From contig JAFQHZ010000013.1 in the NCBI GenBank assembly GCA_017415185.1, forward strand, positions 26,118 through 90,117: DNA of 64,000 nt, given 5' to 3'. Positions within the stretch are counted from its first letter, which is position 1, and every line of letters begins with the position of its first letter. Source of the DNA: Candidatus Gastranaerophilales bacterium (GTDB taxonomy: Bacteria; Cyanobacteriota; Vampirovibrionia; Gastranaerophilales; Gastranaerophilaceae). Shown piece by piece: positions 33,218-41,965 of the stretch. A model generated the notes under the pieces. That model was not told the DNA's origin. It saw only the letters and a list, made by a program, of their open reading frames with translations, and searched no databases. The position numbers were made by a program, and so were the translations under genes.

Positions 33218-34759
33218 ATGAAAATTTTACCAATATTTATTAATAACCACAAAACGACTCTTCAAAACAAAGTGTCGTTTTGTCGTGTTTTCAAAAACGC
33301 AAAAAACAAAGATATATTTGAACTATCAAGCAAAAAAAGCAACGAAACTTCAACCAAAAGACGAGAAGAACTTGAACAAAAAGGCATTTCAAATAGTAGC
33401 ATTTCATTAATTTTAGAACTTAGTGAACACGAATATCAAAAAGTTATTTATCTTCTTGAAAAAGGAATAGAAGCAGATTATATTCACAAATATATCGGTT
33501 TAAATGATAAGCAATATATCAAGCTATTGAAATTATTAAAAGCCGGAGTTCCTCTTTATTCGCTTGAAACAATGCTAAAATTTAACGATGAACAATTCAA
33601 AGAAGCCTTAGAATTTCATAAAGCAGGAGGAAAGCCTAGCGATATAAATAGTTTTTATAAAAGATTCGATAAAAAAATTGCAAAAAATATTTTAGATTTA
33701 ACAAAACAAGGAATCCATTTTGATTTTGCAAAAAATTGCGCAACTATGCCAACTCAAAAAAATGCATTCATTGGCTTTAAACAAATGGGCTATGATGATT
33801 ATATTTCATCACTTTTTGCTAATTCAAGAACTCTTAGAAGTGCAGGGAAAGAAAATCAAGAAAGCTGCGAAAATATAATCAATTTAATTAGAAGAAATTT
33901 TCAAAAAACTTATGATTTTTCACTTGAATTTTGCGATTTTATAGAAAGAAATCAAGAATATAAAGATTCAGCGCAAGATTTTGAAGAATATATTAAACAA
34001 ATAGATTTTGAAGAACTTTTTGAAATCGCCCCAATAGTGAAAAAATATACCGATTGCGAAATTTTAAATTTCCTCGAAACTCATTATTTGAAAAATACAA
34101 CAACATTCAAAAAAGAAGATTTAATTTTTGAAAATTTGGATAACTTCTTAAGCGAAAATTATATCGATTCAAAAACGATTAATAAGCTTTTAAATTCATA
34201 TCCGCTAACTTCAAGAAAAATTGGCGAAATTCCAAACGATTGGCTTGAAAAAACCAACAATAAAGAAAAAGCAACTAAAGAAATTTTTGCCTTAATTTCC
34301 GCTTTTCAACACCACAAAGACACAACAATTTTTGAAAATGAACTATCTAAAATTTTAAACAAAAAAGCAAGTGTAGAAAAACTTGGCGCAGGAAATTACG
34401 GAACAGCATACAAAATTGAAATAGAAAACGCTATTTCAACAGTGCTTAAAACTTTTCACACAAGAGATTTCACGTTCAACGAAAACTGGCATGGCAGAAA
34501 TATAGAGCCGCAAGTTGGGCTTTTTGCAAACAACAACAGCAGCAAATATGTAAAAATGTATTTTGGTAGAGTTTGCACAAAAATGCAAAGGGATGGCTTT
34601 ATGGTAACTCAATATCTTGATGAAAATATAACACCACAAAAAACAAGCGAAAGCGAAAATTCAAAAGTTATGATGTCACATTCAGACACATTTTTTGATA
34701 ACGTAATCGAAGGAAAAATAATCGATTTTGGTGGAATTTTCATAACTACAAATTGTTAA
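33218..34759 (+). CDS. Helical-repeat protein with C-terminal kinase-like fold
   Basis: Protein of 513 residues with no recognised full-length family. Residues 55-170 contain three or four helical repeats of about 35 residues with a motif like EYQKVIYLLEKGIEADYI / QYIKLLKLLKAGVPLYSL / QFKEALEFHKAGG. Residues 385-513 contain, in order, a glycine loop GAGNYG (390-395), Lys411 in VLKTF, Glu430, HSDTFFDN (488-495) and DFG (503-505), the catalytic set of protein-kinase/aminoglycoside-phosphotransferase folds. The lobe is very compact: only 8 residues follow DFG. The N-terminus (MKILPIFINN, later VSFCRVFKN) matches the shared style of the window. No ribosome site is seen before the ATG. Kinase activity is inferred, not shown. 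Confidence 0.72.
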   Translation: MKILPIFINNHKTTLQNKVSFCRVFKNAKNKDIFELSSKKSNETSTKRREELEQKGISNSSISLILELSEHEYQKVIYLLEKGIEADYIHKYIGLNDKQYIKLLKLLKAGVPLYSLETMLKFNDEQFKEALEFHKAGGKPSDINSFYKRFDKKIAKNILDLTKQGIHFDFAKNCATMPTQKNAFIGFKQMGYDDYISSLFANSRTLRSAGKENQESCENIINLIRRNFQKTYDFSLEFCDFIERNQEYKDSAQDFEEYIKQIDFEELFEIAPIVKKYTDCEILNFLETHYLKNTTTFKKEDLIFENLDNFLSENYIDSKTINKLLNSYPLTSRKIGEIPNDWLEKTNNKEKATKEIFALISAFQHHKDTTIFENELSKILNKKASVEKLGAGNYGTAYKIEIENAISTVLKTFHTRDFTFNENWHGRNIEPQVGLFANNNSSKYVKMYFGRVCTKMQRDGFMVTQYLDENITPQKTSESENSKVMMSHSDTFFDNVIEGKIIDFGGIFITTNC

Positions 34760-34781
34760 GAAAATGGCATTTTTTTCATTT

Positions 34782-34812
34782 TTGACATTTTTGTGAGAAA
34801 ATATAAGTATAG
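34782..34812 (+). promoter_or_regulatory. Promoter of the oxidoreductase-fab operon
   Basis: Consensus TTGACA at 34782-34787; AAGTAT lies 17 bases on and TATAAG 14 bases on, so the exact -10 is unsettled. GGGGAG precedes the first ATG. Confidence 0.5.
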
Positions 34813-34838
34813 AGAATTATGGTCATGGGGAGTAAAAT

Positions 34839-35051
34839 ATGTCACACATAAAAATCGATAACAATAAATGTAAATCGTGTTATTTGTGTGTTGATGTATG
34901 TCCTAAAAAATTAATTAAAAAAAGCGAAACAATAGGCAAAACTGGGGAATACATTGCGCAATTCTGCGATAAAAATAATGAATGTATTGCTTGTGCGCAA
35001 TGTGCGATGGTTTGTCCTGATATCGCTATAACAGAAGTAATAAAATCATGA
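34839..35051 (+). CDS. 2-oxoacid:ferredoxin oxidoreductase, delta (ferredoxin) subunit
   Basis: Small 70-residue 2[4Fe-4S] ferredoxin-like protein with two cluster motifs, CKSCYLCVDVCP and CIACAQCAMVCP. It is the first gene of a four-subunit oxidoreductase (delta, alpha, beta, gamma) and passes electrons from the TPP-bound intermediate to free ferredoxin. The alpha gene starts inside its stop (ATGA). Confidence 0.9.
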   Translation: MSHIKIDNNKCKSCYLCVDVCPKKLIKKSETIGKTGEYIAQFCDKNNECIACAQCAMVCPDIAITEVIKS

Positions 35052-36130
35052 AAGAAAAAGCATTATTAAAAGGAAACATCGCAATCGCAACTGCCGCCCT
35101 TAATTGCGGATGTAATTGTTATTTTGGCTATCCAATCACACCGCAAACCGAAATTGGCGAATTTTTAAGCGTTGAAATGCAAAATCGCAATCTTGGTTTT
35201 GTTTGCGCTGAATCTGAAATTGCGGCAATAAATATGGCGCTAGGAGCAGCTTCAACAGGAGCAAAAGTTATGACATCAAGCTCTTCTTGCGCTGTTGCTT
35301 TAATGCAAGAATCTCTTTCTTATGCTGCAAGCGACGAGTTGCCGATTGTTTTAATTAATGTTATGAGAGCAGGTCCAGGACAAGGATATATCTATTCTTC
35401 CCAAGGAGATTACAATCAAGCAACAATTGGCGGCGGAAATGGAGATTATAAAACAATTGTTTTATCTCCTTCAAGCGTTCAAGAATGCTACGATATGACA
35501 CAAAAAGCATTTTATTTAGCTCAAAAATACAGAAACCCCGTGATTTTGCTTGTTGAAGGTTTGCTTGGTCAAATGGCAGAACCAGTTATTTTAAACGAAA
35601 ACCCATATCCTGAAATTGATAATTCTTCTTGGAAATTGGATGGTGCTAAAAATAGACCTTCAAGAAAAATACATTCCCTTGAACCAAATCAAATAAAATT
35701 ATGCAATCATATCCAAGATCTTTTCAAAAAATATAAAACGATAGAACAAAATGAAACCGATTGGGAAGAATATTGTTGCGATGATGCCGATATTTTAATC
35801 ACAGCTTTTGGCGCATACGCCCGAAATACTAAAGCTGTTTGTGATTATTTTAGAAAAAAAGGCATAAAAGTCGGTCTATTTAGACCAAAAACTCTATATC
35901 CATTTCCAAGCAAACGTCTTGCAACTATATCGAAAAATGTTCATTTTATAATTGACATCGAAATGAATTGCGGTCAAATGGAAAAAGATGTTGCACTTGC
36001 AACATTAGGCAGTGTGCCGATTTGGAATATTACAAAACCCGTTGGGGATATATTAAGCCCAGAAACCTTAATTAAAAAAATAGAAGATATTATTGAGCAG
36101 GAGGAAAAAAAATATGCAAACAATATTTAG
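35048..36130 (+). CDS. 2-oxoacid:ferredoxin oxidoreductase, alpha subunit
   Basis: Alpha subunit of a VOR/KOR-type enzyme, 360 residues. FGYPITPQTEIGEFL, the VCAESEIAAINMALGAA glutamate, the TSSSSCAVALMQE segment and RAGPGQGY are family hallmarks. It binds the substrate 2-oxoacid together with the beta subunit, releasing CO2 and forming acyl-CoA. The oxidation partner is ferredoxin. Branched-chain (VOR) versus 2-oxoglutarate (KOR) specificity cannot be read off reliably. Overlaps delta by 4 bases and continues past the beta start by 17 bases, indicating tight coupling. Downstream neighbours fabH-fabF hint that the acyl-CoA serves fatty acid initiation. Confidence 0.9.
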   Translation: MKEKALLKGNIAIATAALNCGCNCYFGYPITPQTEIGEFLSVEMQNRNLGFVCAESEIAAINMALGAASTGAKVMTSSSSCAVALMQESLSYAASDELPIVLINVMRAGPGQGYIYSSQGDYNQATIGGGNGDYKTIVLSPSSVQECYDMTQKAFYLAQKYRNPVILLVEGLLGQMAEPVILNENPYPEIDNSSWKLDGAKNRPSRKIHSLEPNQIKLCNHIQDLFKKYKTIEQNETDWEEYCCDDADILITAFGAYARNTKAVCDYFRKKGIKVGLFRPKTLYPFPSKRLATISKNVHFIIDIEMNCGQMEKDVALATLGSVPIWNITKPVGDILSPETLIKKIEDIIEQEEKKYANNI

Positions 36131-36872
36131 CACTCCAAAATCAATAAAAGAAAACTCAACTTTTACATTTTGCCCAGGTTGCGACCACGGCGTTGCAATC
36201 AAGCTTGTTGCGCAAGTTATTGATGAATTAAACCTTCAAGAAGAAACAATTGCTGTGGCTTCTTCTGGTTGCTCTGTTTTTTTATATGACTCCTTAGATG
36301 TTGATTGCATTGAATCTCCTCACGGAAGAGCCTGCGCCGTTGCAACAGGAATCAAAAGAGCGCATAAAGCACAAGGAAACAATAAATTTGTTTTCACATA
36401 TCAAGGGGATGGCGATTTTGCTTCTATCGGATTGGGAGAATCGCTCCATAGCGCACTAAGAGGCGAAAATATAACAGCAATTTGCATAAATAATACAAAC
36501 TATGGAATGACAGGCGGACAGCTTGGTCCAACAACCGCAATGGGACAAATTACAACAACAAGCCAAAGCGGAAGAAACAAAGAATATCACGGTTTTCCAA
36601 TCAAAACAGCAGAACACATTGCTCTTTGTGAAGGCTCAAGTTTTAGCGCAAGAGTGGCACTATATGACATTAAAAACATAATTAATGCCAAAAAACAAAT
36701 CAAAAAAGCATTTGAATATCAACAAAAAGGACTTGGTTTCAGCTTTGTTGAAATTCTTTCAAGTTGCCCTACAAATTGGAAATTATCTCCAAAAGACTCT
36801 CATAAAAAAATCCAAGAAGAATTAAGCAAAATATATCCGCTTGGAATATTTAAGGATGTGGAAAATGAATAA
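36114..36872 (+). CDS. 2-oxoacid:ferredoxin oxidoreductase, beta subunit (TPP-binding)
   Basis: Beta subunit, 252 residues. CPGCDHGVAIKL, SSGCSVFLYD, SPHGRACAVATGIK, the GDGDFASIG...NTNYGM thiamine-pyrophosphate site and TGGQLGPTTAMG are typical. The start at 36114 follows AGGAGG; 17 bases overlap the alpha gene. Together with alpha it oxidatively decarboxylates 2-oxoacids to acyl-CoA. Confidence 0.92.
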   Translation: MQTIFSTPKSIKENSTFTFCPGCDHGVAIKLVAQVIDELNLQEETIAVASSGCSVFLYDSLDVDCIESPHGRACAVATGIKRAHKAQGNNKFVFTYQGDGDFASIGLGESLHSALRGENITAICINNTNYGMTGGQLGPTTAMGQITTTSQSGRNKEYHGFPIKTAEHIALCEGSSFSARVALYDIKNIINAKKQIKKAFEYQQKGLGFSFVEILSSCPTNWKLSPKDSHKKIQEELSKIYPLGIFKDVENE

Positions 36873-37407
36873 AAATTTTATAATTTCAGGCTCAGGCGGA
36901 CAAGGCATACTTTCAATTGGTTCAATTTTGGCTAATATTTTTATGCTTGAAGATTTGTTTGTGACTTATTGCACTTGCTATGGCGCCGAAATGAGAGGTG
37001 GCGCTGTAAATTGCGAAATTAATGTTTCAGACAAAGAAATAAATTCTCTTAAAAACGAAAAAACAGATTTTCTAATTGCTCTTAATCAAGCCTCTCTTAA
37101 CAAATTCACATCCAAAGTTAAAGAAGGAGGAACAATCATTGCCAATTCTTCTTTAGCAAAAATCGAAAAAATAAGAAATGATGTTAAATATATCTTTGCT
37201 CCTTTAAGCGAAGAAGCAGCAAAACTCGGAAATATCAAAATGACCAATTCAATTGCACTTGGAATTTTAGGGAAAATTTCTGGAAATATAAACATTGAAA
37301 AAATAAAAGAAGGCTACAAAAAAATATTACAAAACAAAACCGAACTAATAGAAAAAAACATTGAAGCTTTTATGCTTGGTTTTAACTATGTTCAAGAGGG
37401 AAAATAA
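36865..37407 (+). CDS. 2-oxoacid:ferredoxin oxidoreductase, gamma subunit
   Basis: Gamma subunit, 180 residues. It starts FIISGSGGQGILSIG, then TYCTCYGAEMRGGAVNCEI, the CoA-domain pattern of the family. ATG at 36865 lies just after AAGGATG; it overlaps the beta gene by 8 bases and its stop overlaps the fabH start by one base, so the oxidoreductase and fab genes form a single coupled transcript. Confidence 0.9.
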   Translation: MNKNFIISGSGGQGILSIGSILANIFMLEDLFVTYCTCYGAEMRGGAVNCEINVSDKEINSLKNEKTDFLIALNQASLNKFTSKVKEGGTIIANSSLAKIEKIRNDVKYIFAPLSEEAAKLGNIKMTNSIALGILGKISGNINIEKIKEGYKKILQNKTELIEKNIEAFMLGFNYVQEGK

Positions 37408-38402
37408 TGACTTTAGGAACAAAAATAGTTGCAATTGATTATGAAGTTGCAACGAATACAATAAAAAATGATGATTTAACCAATATTTTAGACACATCAG
37501 ACGAATGGATTTCATCAAGAACAGGAATCAAAGAAAGACGTGTTTTATCGCCAAACGAAACATCAACAGATTTAGGAATAAAAGTTGCCCAAAAAACAAT
37601 CAAAAGGGCAAACTATCAAGGTGACGAATTCGATATGATTATTGCAGCTTCTTCAGCTCCAGAAGAGGTTTTCCCTTCTGTTGCTTGCAGAATTCAAGCA
37701 GCAATTGGCGCAAAAAAAGCTGCTTGTTTTGATTTAAAAGCAGCATGCGCTGGCTTTATTTATGCTCTAAATACAGCTCATGCATTTATTAAATCGGGAT
37801 TATATAAAAATATTTTAATCGTCGCAACAGATGCAACAACGAAATTTACAGATTGGGAAGACAGATCAATTTGCGTTTTATTTGGCGACGGTGCAGGTTG
37901 TGCTATTGTTAAAGCAGACGAAAACAAAAATGATATAATAGGAATTGATTTAATGGCAAATGGCTCTTGTGGAGATTACATCACCCTTACAACAAAAGGG
38001 ACTCATTGCCCATTAGTTCAAGAAGAAAAAACACAAACAAAACCTTTTATACAAATGAAAGGCAAAGACGTTTATAAATTTGTTATGACAGAAATTCCAC
38101 CAAAATTAGAAGAATTAATGTCTAAAACAAACAAAACAATAGACGACATTGATTATTTTATACCACACCAATCTAATCAAAGAATGATTGACGCATTAGC
38201 ACAAAGATTAAAAATAGAAGATTCTAAAGTAATTTCAAACATTGAAAATTACGGCAACATGTCTGCTGCTTCGATTCTTGTTGCAATTAGAGAAGCAATT
38301 GACACAAAAAAAATTCAGCTTCCTGCAACAGTTATGCTAAGCGCTTTTGGCGCAGGGATGACTGCAGGAAATGCAATTTTAAATCTGGATGAAAATATAT
38401 AA
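37407..38402 (+). CDS. fabH: 3-oxoacyl-ACP synthase III
   Basis: Initiates fatty acid synthesis by condensing an acyl-CoA primer with malonyl-ACP; 331 residues. The catalytic triad is visible: Cys in LKAACAGFIYAL, His in IPHQSNQRM, Asn in IENYGNMSAAS. The preceding SDEWISSRTGIKERR and the GDGAGCAIV loop are typical. The start overlaps the gamma-subunit stop. In organisms with branched fatty acids FabH uses branched acyl-CoA made from 2-oxoacids, so the adjacent oxidoreductase may supply its primer. Confidence 0.96.
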   Translation: MTLGTKIVAIDYEVATNTIKNDDLTNILDTSDEWISSRTGIKERRVLSPNETSTDLGIKVAQKTIKRANYQGDEFDMIIAASSAPEEVFPSVACRIQAAIGAKKAACFDLKAACAGFIYALNTAHAFIKSGLYKNILIVATDATTKFTDWEDRSICVLFGDGAGCAIVKADENKNDIIGIDLMANGSCGDYITLTTKGTHCPLVQEEKTQTKPFIQMKGKDVYKFVMTEIPPKLEELMSKTNKTIDDIDYFIPHQSNQRMIDALAQRLKIEDSKVISNIENYGNMSAASILVAIREAIDTKKIQLPATVMLSAFGAGMTAGNAILNLDENI

Positions 38403-38417
38403 TTATAGGAGAAAAGT

Positions 38418-39659
38418 ATGAAAAGACGAGTAGTAGTAACCGGCATGGGTTGCGTTTCGCCTTTTGGCGTAGGGGTGGACACCCTTTGGGAAAACCTAAA
38501 AAAAGGCAATAGTGGAATAAGAAAATTAACTCTTGATACAGAAAAACATCTTGTTCACATTGGCGGAGAAGTTCCAGAGTTTGATACAACACCATATTGC
38601 GACCCAAAAGACGCAAGAAGAATGGATAAATTTATCTTATGTTCGGTTGTAGCGGCAGATTTAGCAATGCAAGACGCTAATTTTGATTTAGAAAAAGAAG
38701 ATATGACAAGATTTGGCGTTATTGCAGGTTCTGCAGCAGGAGGTCTTGATACAATTCAAAAAAACCATGAAGTAATGCAAGTTAGAGGATATCACAAATG
38801 CTCTCCATTTATGGTTCCAATGATGATTTCAAACATGGCAGCAGGCAAAATTTCAATCAAATATGGCATTCGAGGAATGTCTAAAACAATTGTTACTGCT
38901 TGCGCAACAGGCGCACATTCAATCGGAGACGCTGCAAGAGCAATCCAATATGGTGATGCTGACGTTATGATTGCAGGCGGAGCAGAAGCAGGCATTTGTG
39001 ACCTTGGAATTGGTGCTTTCACATCAGCAAAAACTTTGTCACGCTCAAACGACGAACCAACAAAAGCTTCAAGACCTTATGATATAAATAGAGATGGTTT
39101 CATTATGTCAGAAGGCGCAGGAATTTTGGTTCTTGAAGAAAGAGAACACGCAATCAAACGTGGCGCAAAAATTTATGCTGAACTTGTTGGCTATGGTCAA
39201 TCTTCAGATGCTTACGACATGGTAGCTCCAGATCCAAACGGAAATGGCGCAATGCTTGCAATGGAGCTTGCAATGAAAGAAGCAGGTCTTTCAACAAAAG
39301 ATATTGATTATATTAATGCACACGGTACTTCAACACATGTTGGCGATATCGCTGAATCAAACGCAATTGCAAAATTGTTTGGCGATAAAACACAAAACCC
39401 AAGCCTTTCAGTTTCATCAACAAAATCTATGACAGGACACATGCTAGGCGGTGCAGGTTCAGTTGAAGCAATTATTTCAATCAAGGCAATGCAAGATGGC
39501 ATTGTTCCTCCAACAATCAACTTGGACGAACAAGACCCAGAAGTTGCAAACCTTGACTACACTCCACACAAAGCAAAAGAAAAAGAAATGAACGCAGTTT
39601 TATCAAATTCATTTGGTTTTGGTGGACATAATGCAGTATTAGTTTTCAAAAAACACTAA
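38418..39659 (+). CDS. fabF: 3-oxoacyl-ACP synthase II
   Basis: Elongating β-ketoacyl-ACP synthase, 413 residues. Cys in VTACATGAHSIGDA, His in NAHGTSTHVGD and His in KSMTGHMLGGAGS form the Cys-His-His active site; the C-terminal NSFGFGGHNAVLVF is present. AGGAG precedes the ATG, 15 bases after fabH. Final gene of the operon, closed by a strong terminator. No acpP lies between fabH and fabF, unlike many bacteria. Confidence 0.97.
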   Translation: MKRRVVVTGMGCVSPFGVGVDTLWENLKKGNSGIRKLTLDTEKHLVHIGGEVPEFDTTPYCDPKDARRMDKFILCSVVAADLAMQDANFDLEKEDMTRFGVIAGSAAGGLDTIQKNHEVMQVRGYHKCSPFMVPMMISNMAAGKISIKYGIRGMSKTIVTACATGAHSIGDAARAIQYGDADVMIAGGAEAGICDLGIGAFTSAKTLSRSNDEPTKASRPYDINRDGFIMSEGAGILVLEEREHAIKRGAKIYAELVGYGQSSDAYDMVAPDPNGNGAMLAMELAMKEAGLSTKDIDYINAHGTSTHVGDIAESNAIAKLFGDKTQNPSLSVSSTKSMTGHMLGGAGSVEAIISIKAMQDGIVPPTINLDEQDPEVANLDYTPHKAKEKEMNAVLSNSFGFGGHNAVLVFKKH

Positions 39660-39676
39660 TACAACAATAAAAAATT

Positions 39677-39703
39677 AACCGCCTCTTTTGAGGCGGTTTT
39701 TTA
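39677..39703 (+). terminator. Intrinsic terminator of the fab operon
   Basis: Nine-bp G/C-rich stem AACCGCCTC / GAGGCGGTT with TTTT loop and T tract; tail touches the stop of pilin-like gene 2. Confidence 0.92.
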
Positions 39704-40483
39704 TTCGTCATTCATTGTTTTTTCAAGCCATTCTTGCGCTCTTGCGCCATTTAAAATTTTGCCATCTGCCCTTAGACCATAGCCAAAAGGACATTCGTTA
39801 ATGCAATTGTTCTCCGTTGCCCCTTCAGGAATTCCATCAATATCTATACAAAATGGTTTGTAATGTGAATATGTAAAGTTACTATCATTTCTTTCGAGTC
39901 CGAACAACCTATCGGACTCTATACATTCCGCCCAAACTATGCCAAACGTTGCATTTGGATTAGTTTGATAATATACTGTTCCATCTTTTGCAACAATTTC
40001 CTCCCCAACTTTTGAAGCATTCATTCTGCAACCTCTATCAACTTGAGTCCTAAAAGCTTCAGTAGTGTAATGCCAATCAGAATGCATTAATTCATCAACA
40101 ACCATAAATGTAAGATGATCGTTATTGCCGGCATTTTCTGTTGAACAATTAATGCTTTTTGCCTGAATTACATCAGCAATAGTCTCACACAAATATTTAA
40201 CACTATTATCATCACCCAATAAATTTGCGGGACAGCCATAATACGAGACTTTTGACTTTAATAAAGTTCCGTCCGTTTTAATTCCCAGATCACCATTCAA
40301 ATAGTATTTATCAGAAGAAACAAGTTCACCTAAAGTACTATATAAAGCATTATGAGCATTTTTAAACTTCATTAACTTTTTATCAATTTGAGCTTTATTT
40401 ATAACAGGCAACAAAATTGCGCTAAGTACGCCAATAACAACAAGAACAATCATTGTTTCCGCAAGGGTAAATACTTTTTTCAT
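39701..40483 (-). CDS. Type IV pilin-like / pseudopilin protein 2
   Basis: Pilin-like protein of 260 residues. It begins MKKV|FTLAE with Val instead of Gly at the usual cleavage position -1, then the hydrophobic helix. The exported part contains SSDKYYLNGDLGIKTDG, about nine cysteines including a CINECPFGYG box, and ends LRADGKILNGARAQEWLE. It is closest to pilin-like protein 3 (49622-50425), sharing FCIDIDGIPEGATENNC-like sequence near the end. No pilus assembly genes adjoin it. GGAG lies 11 bases before the ATG; the shared promoter block is at 40508-40540. Confidence 0.87.
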   Translation of the reverse strand: MKKVFTLAETMIVLVVIGVLSAILLPVINKAQIDKKLMKFKNAHNALYSTLGELVSSDKYYLNGDLGIKTDGTLLKSKVSYYGCPANLLGDDNSVKYLCETIADVIQAKSINCSTENAGNNDHLTFMVVDELMHSDWHYTTEAFRTQVDRGCRMNASKVGEEIVAKDGTVYYQTNPNATFGIVWAECIESDRLFGLERNDSNFTYSHYKPFCIDIDGIPEGATENNCINECPFGYGLRADGKILNGARAQEWLEKTMNDE

Positions 40484-40507
40484 AGAATCCCAAACTCCAT
40501 TTGAAAA

Positions 40508-40540
40508 GCATTCTAATATATATATATATATTACAAGTTG
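40508..40540 (-). promoter_or_regulatory. Shared promoter-like block upstream of pilin-like gene 2
   Basis: Reverse strand CAACTTGTAA, alternating A/T, TAGAATGC; differs at one hexamer base from the copy at 50443 (TTGTAA versus TTGAAA). Confidence 0.62.
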
Positions 40541-40575
40541 TTTTTATAAAATTAAAACAAAAAGACGATTTAATT

Positions 40576-40839
40576 TTATAAGCCAAGCCCAATCAAGAAA
40601 TCAACAAGAAACCTTGACAAAAAAGAAAGACAAATAAATGCTGCAATTGGCGAAAAATCAAACATTCCAATTGGAGGAATAATTTTTCTAAAAGGAGCAA
40701 AAAACAAATTGCTAAAAGCCCTTAGCGCAAAGAAGGGTTGCTTATTCCAGTTTATGTTTGGAACCCAAGTTAATAAAATTGTCACAAATAACAATAAAAA
40801 TATTAAATCAAAGACTCTTGCAATAGCAACCGATATCAT
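40576..40839 (-). CDS. YggT-family membrane protein
   Basis: Small membrane protein of 87 residues with two hydrophobic helices (FDLIFLLLFVTILLTW; the last 25 residues) around the cytoplasmic-type loop FFAPFRKIIPPIG, the YggT signature. AAGGTG precedes the ATG. In Cyanobacteria YggT relatives (Ycf19) affect thylakoid or division processes; elsewhere the role is uncertain. Sits 43 bases after mtnP on the same strand and may be co-transcribed with it. Confidence 0.87.
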   Translation of the reverse strand: MISVAIARVFDLIFLLLFVTILLTWVPNINWNKQPFFALRAFSNLFFAPFRKIIPPIGMFDFSPIAAFICLSFLSRFLVDFLIGLGL

Positions 40840-40882
40840 ATTTCACCTTCTACCAACGAGCAACGCTGTCACATTGACAAGT

Positions 40883-41641
40883 TTAAACTTCATCAATATT
40901 TTCAACAATTGAAAATAATAGCTTTTGAAGTTTTGAAATATTATTAGCAAAAACTTCCATAACTGCCTCATGTGAAACTGGTTCACAATCAGCAACAATA
41001 CCTGCATCATAATCAGTAATCAAAGAAATATTCAAAGGACACATATTTAATTCTTTAACCAAATGAGCCTCTGGATATTGAGTCATATTAATAACTTCCC
41101 AACCTTGGCGAGTTAAAAAAGCGCTTTCTGCTTTTGTGTTAAATCTTGGACCATTGATAACAACAACTGTTCCTTTTTCATGAATTGAATATCCAAGGTT
41201 TTTAGCACACTCAATTGCTGTTTTTCTTAATTGAGGACAATATGGTTCAGCAGCAGAAATGTGTTGAATATCTTCTTTATCAAAAAATGTGTCAAAACGT
41301 CCGTTTGTTTTATCAACATATTGATCACAAAAAACAATATCCCCAGGTTTAACATGTTCTTGCAAAGAGCCTGCTGCGCAAGGGGAAATTACTCTTTTGC
41401 AGCCAATTGATTTCATCGCCCAAACATTTGCTCGGTAATTAACTTTATGAGGTGCAATTGAATGATTTCTTCCATGACGAGGCATAAAAGCAACTTTTTT
41501 CCCTGCGATTGTTCCCAACATTAAAGCATCAGATGTTTTTCCATAAGGAGTATCAATGTTTAACTCTTCAATGTTATCAAGAAATTTATAAAATCCTGAA
41601 CCGCCAAAAATGCCTATTGTTGCTAAATTTTTATTTTCCAT
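40883..41641 (-). CDS. mtnP: S-methyl-5'-thioadenosine phosphorylase
   Basis: Phosphorolyses methylthioadenosine to adenine and methylthioribose-1-phosphate in SAM by-product salvage; 252 residues. GGSGFYKF begins the fold; MPRHGRNHSIAPHKVNYRAN, VISPCAAGSL, NGPRFNTKAES, NMTQYPEAHL and TDYDAGI follow the MTAP/PNP order. The Asn in RFNTKAE and the Asp pair in DYD favour 6-aminopurine substrates, as in MTAP, over guanosine/inosine enzymes. GAGG upstream. A 64-codon ORF begins the same transcript 29 bases earlier. Confidence 0.9.
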   Translation of the reverse strand: MENKNLATIGIFGGSGFYKFLDNIEELNIDTPYGKTSDALMLGTIAGKKVAFMPRHGRNHSIAPHKVNYRANVWAMKSIGCKRVISPCAAGSLQEHVKPGDIVFCDQYVDKTNGRFDTFFDKEDIQHISAAEPYCPQLRKTAIECAKNLGYSIHEKGTVVVINGPRFNTKAESAFLTRQGWEVINMTQYPEAHLVKELNMCPLNISLITDYDAGIVADCEPVSHEAVMEVFANNISKLQKLLFSIVENIDEV

Positions 41642-41670
41642 TTATACCTCACCAATTAAAAAAGGTCTGA

Positions 41671-41865
41671 TTAAATCAAACCCATCAACTTCAAATCTCT
41701 TGCAATTGCACTATCAAACATACTTGCATAAGCTAAATCCGCACTAGCAACACCAGTATATTTATGCGCTTTGTTTTGAGCTTTATTGTTATTTAAATTT
41801 GAATGCATACCTTTGTTGCTATTTACAAAACTTCTATTTGAATTAATAACAGGAAGTAAACGCAT
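41671..41865 (-). CDS. Small Asn-rich hypothetical protein upstream of mtnP
   Basis: Unrecognised 64-residue protein. GAGG lies 5 bases before the ATG. The N-terminal half is Asn/Ser-rich and begins MRLLPVINSN, close to MKILPIFINN of the kinase-like gene at 33218; the C-terminal half is a helix (ASADLAYASMFDSAIARDL). It is the first gene of the transcript that continues into mtnP. Confidence 0.6.
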   Translation of the reverse strand: MRLLPVINSNRSFVNSNKGMHSNLNNNKAQNKAHKYTGVASADLAYASMFDSAIARDLKLMGLI

Positions 41866-41898
41866 TCAAACCTCGAATAAATATATCTCTAACGTTTT

Positions 41899-41904
41899 AT
41901 TATA
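41899..41904 (-). promoter_or_regulatory. -10 element of the small ORF-mtnP transcript
   Basis: Consensus TATAAT on the reverse strand, 34 bases before the ATG, preceded by a weak -35. Confidence 0.45.
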
Positions 41905-41965
41905 ATAGCATGATTTAACCACTTAGGCAATAAATAAATCGGCTAATGAAATATAGACCTTAAGG

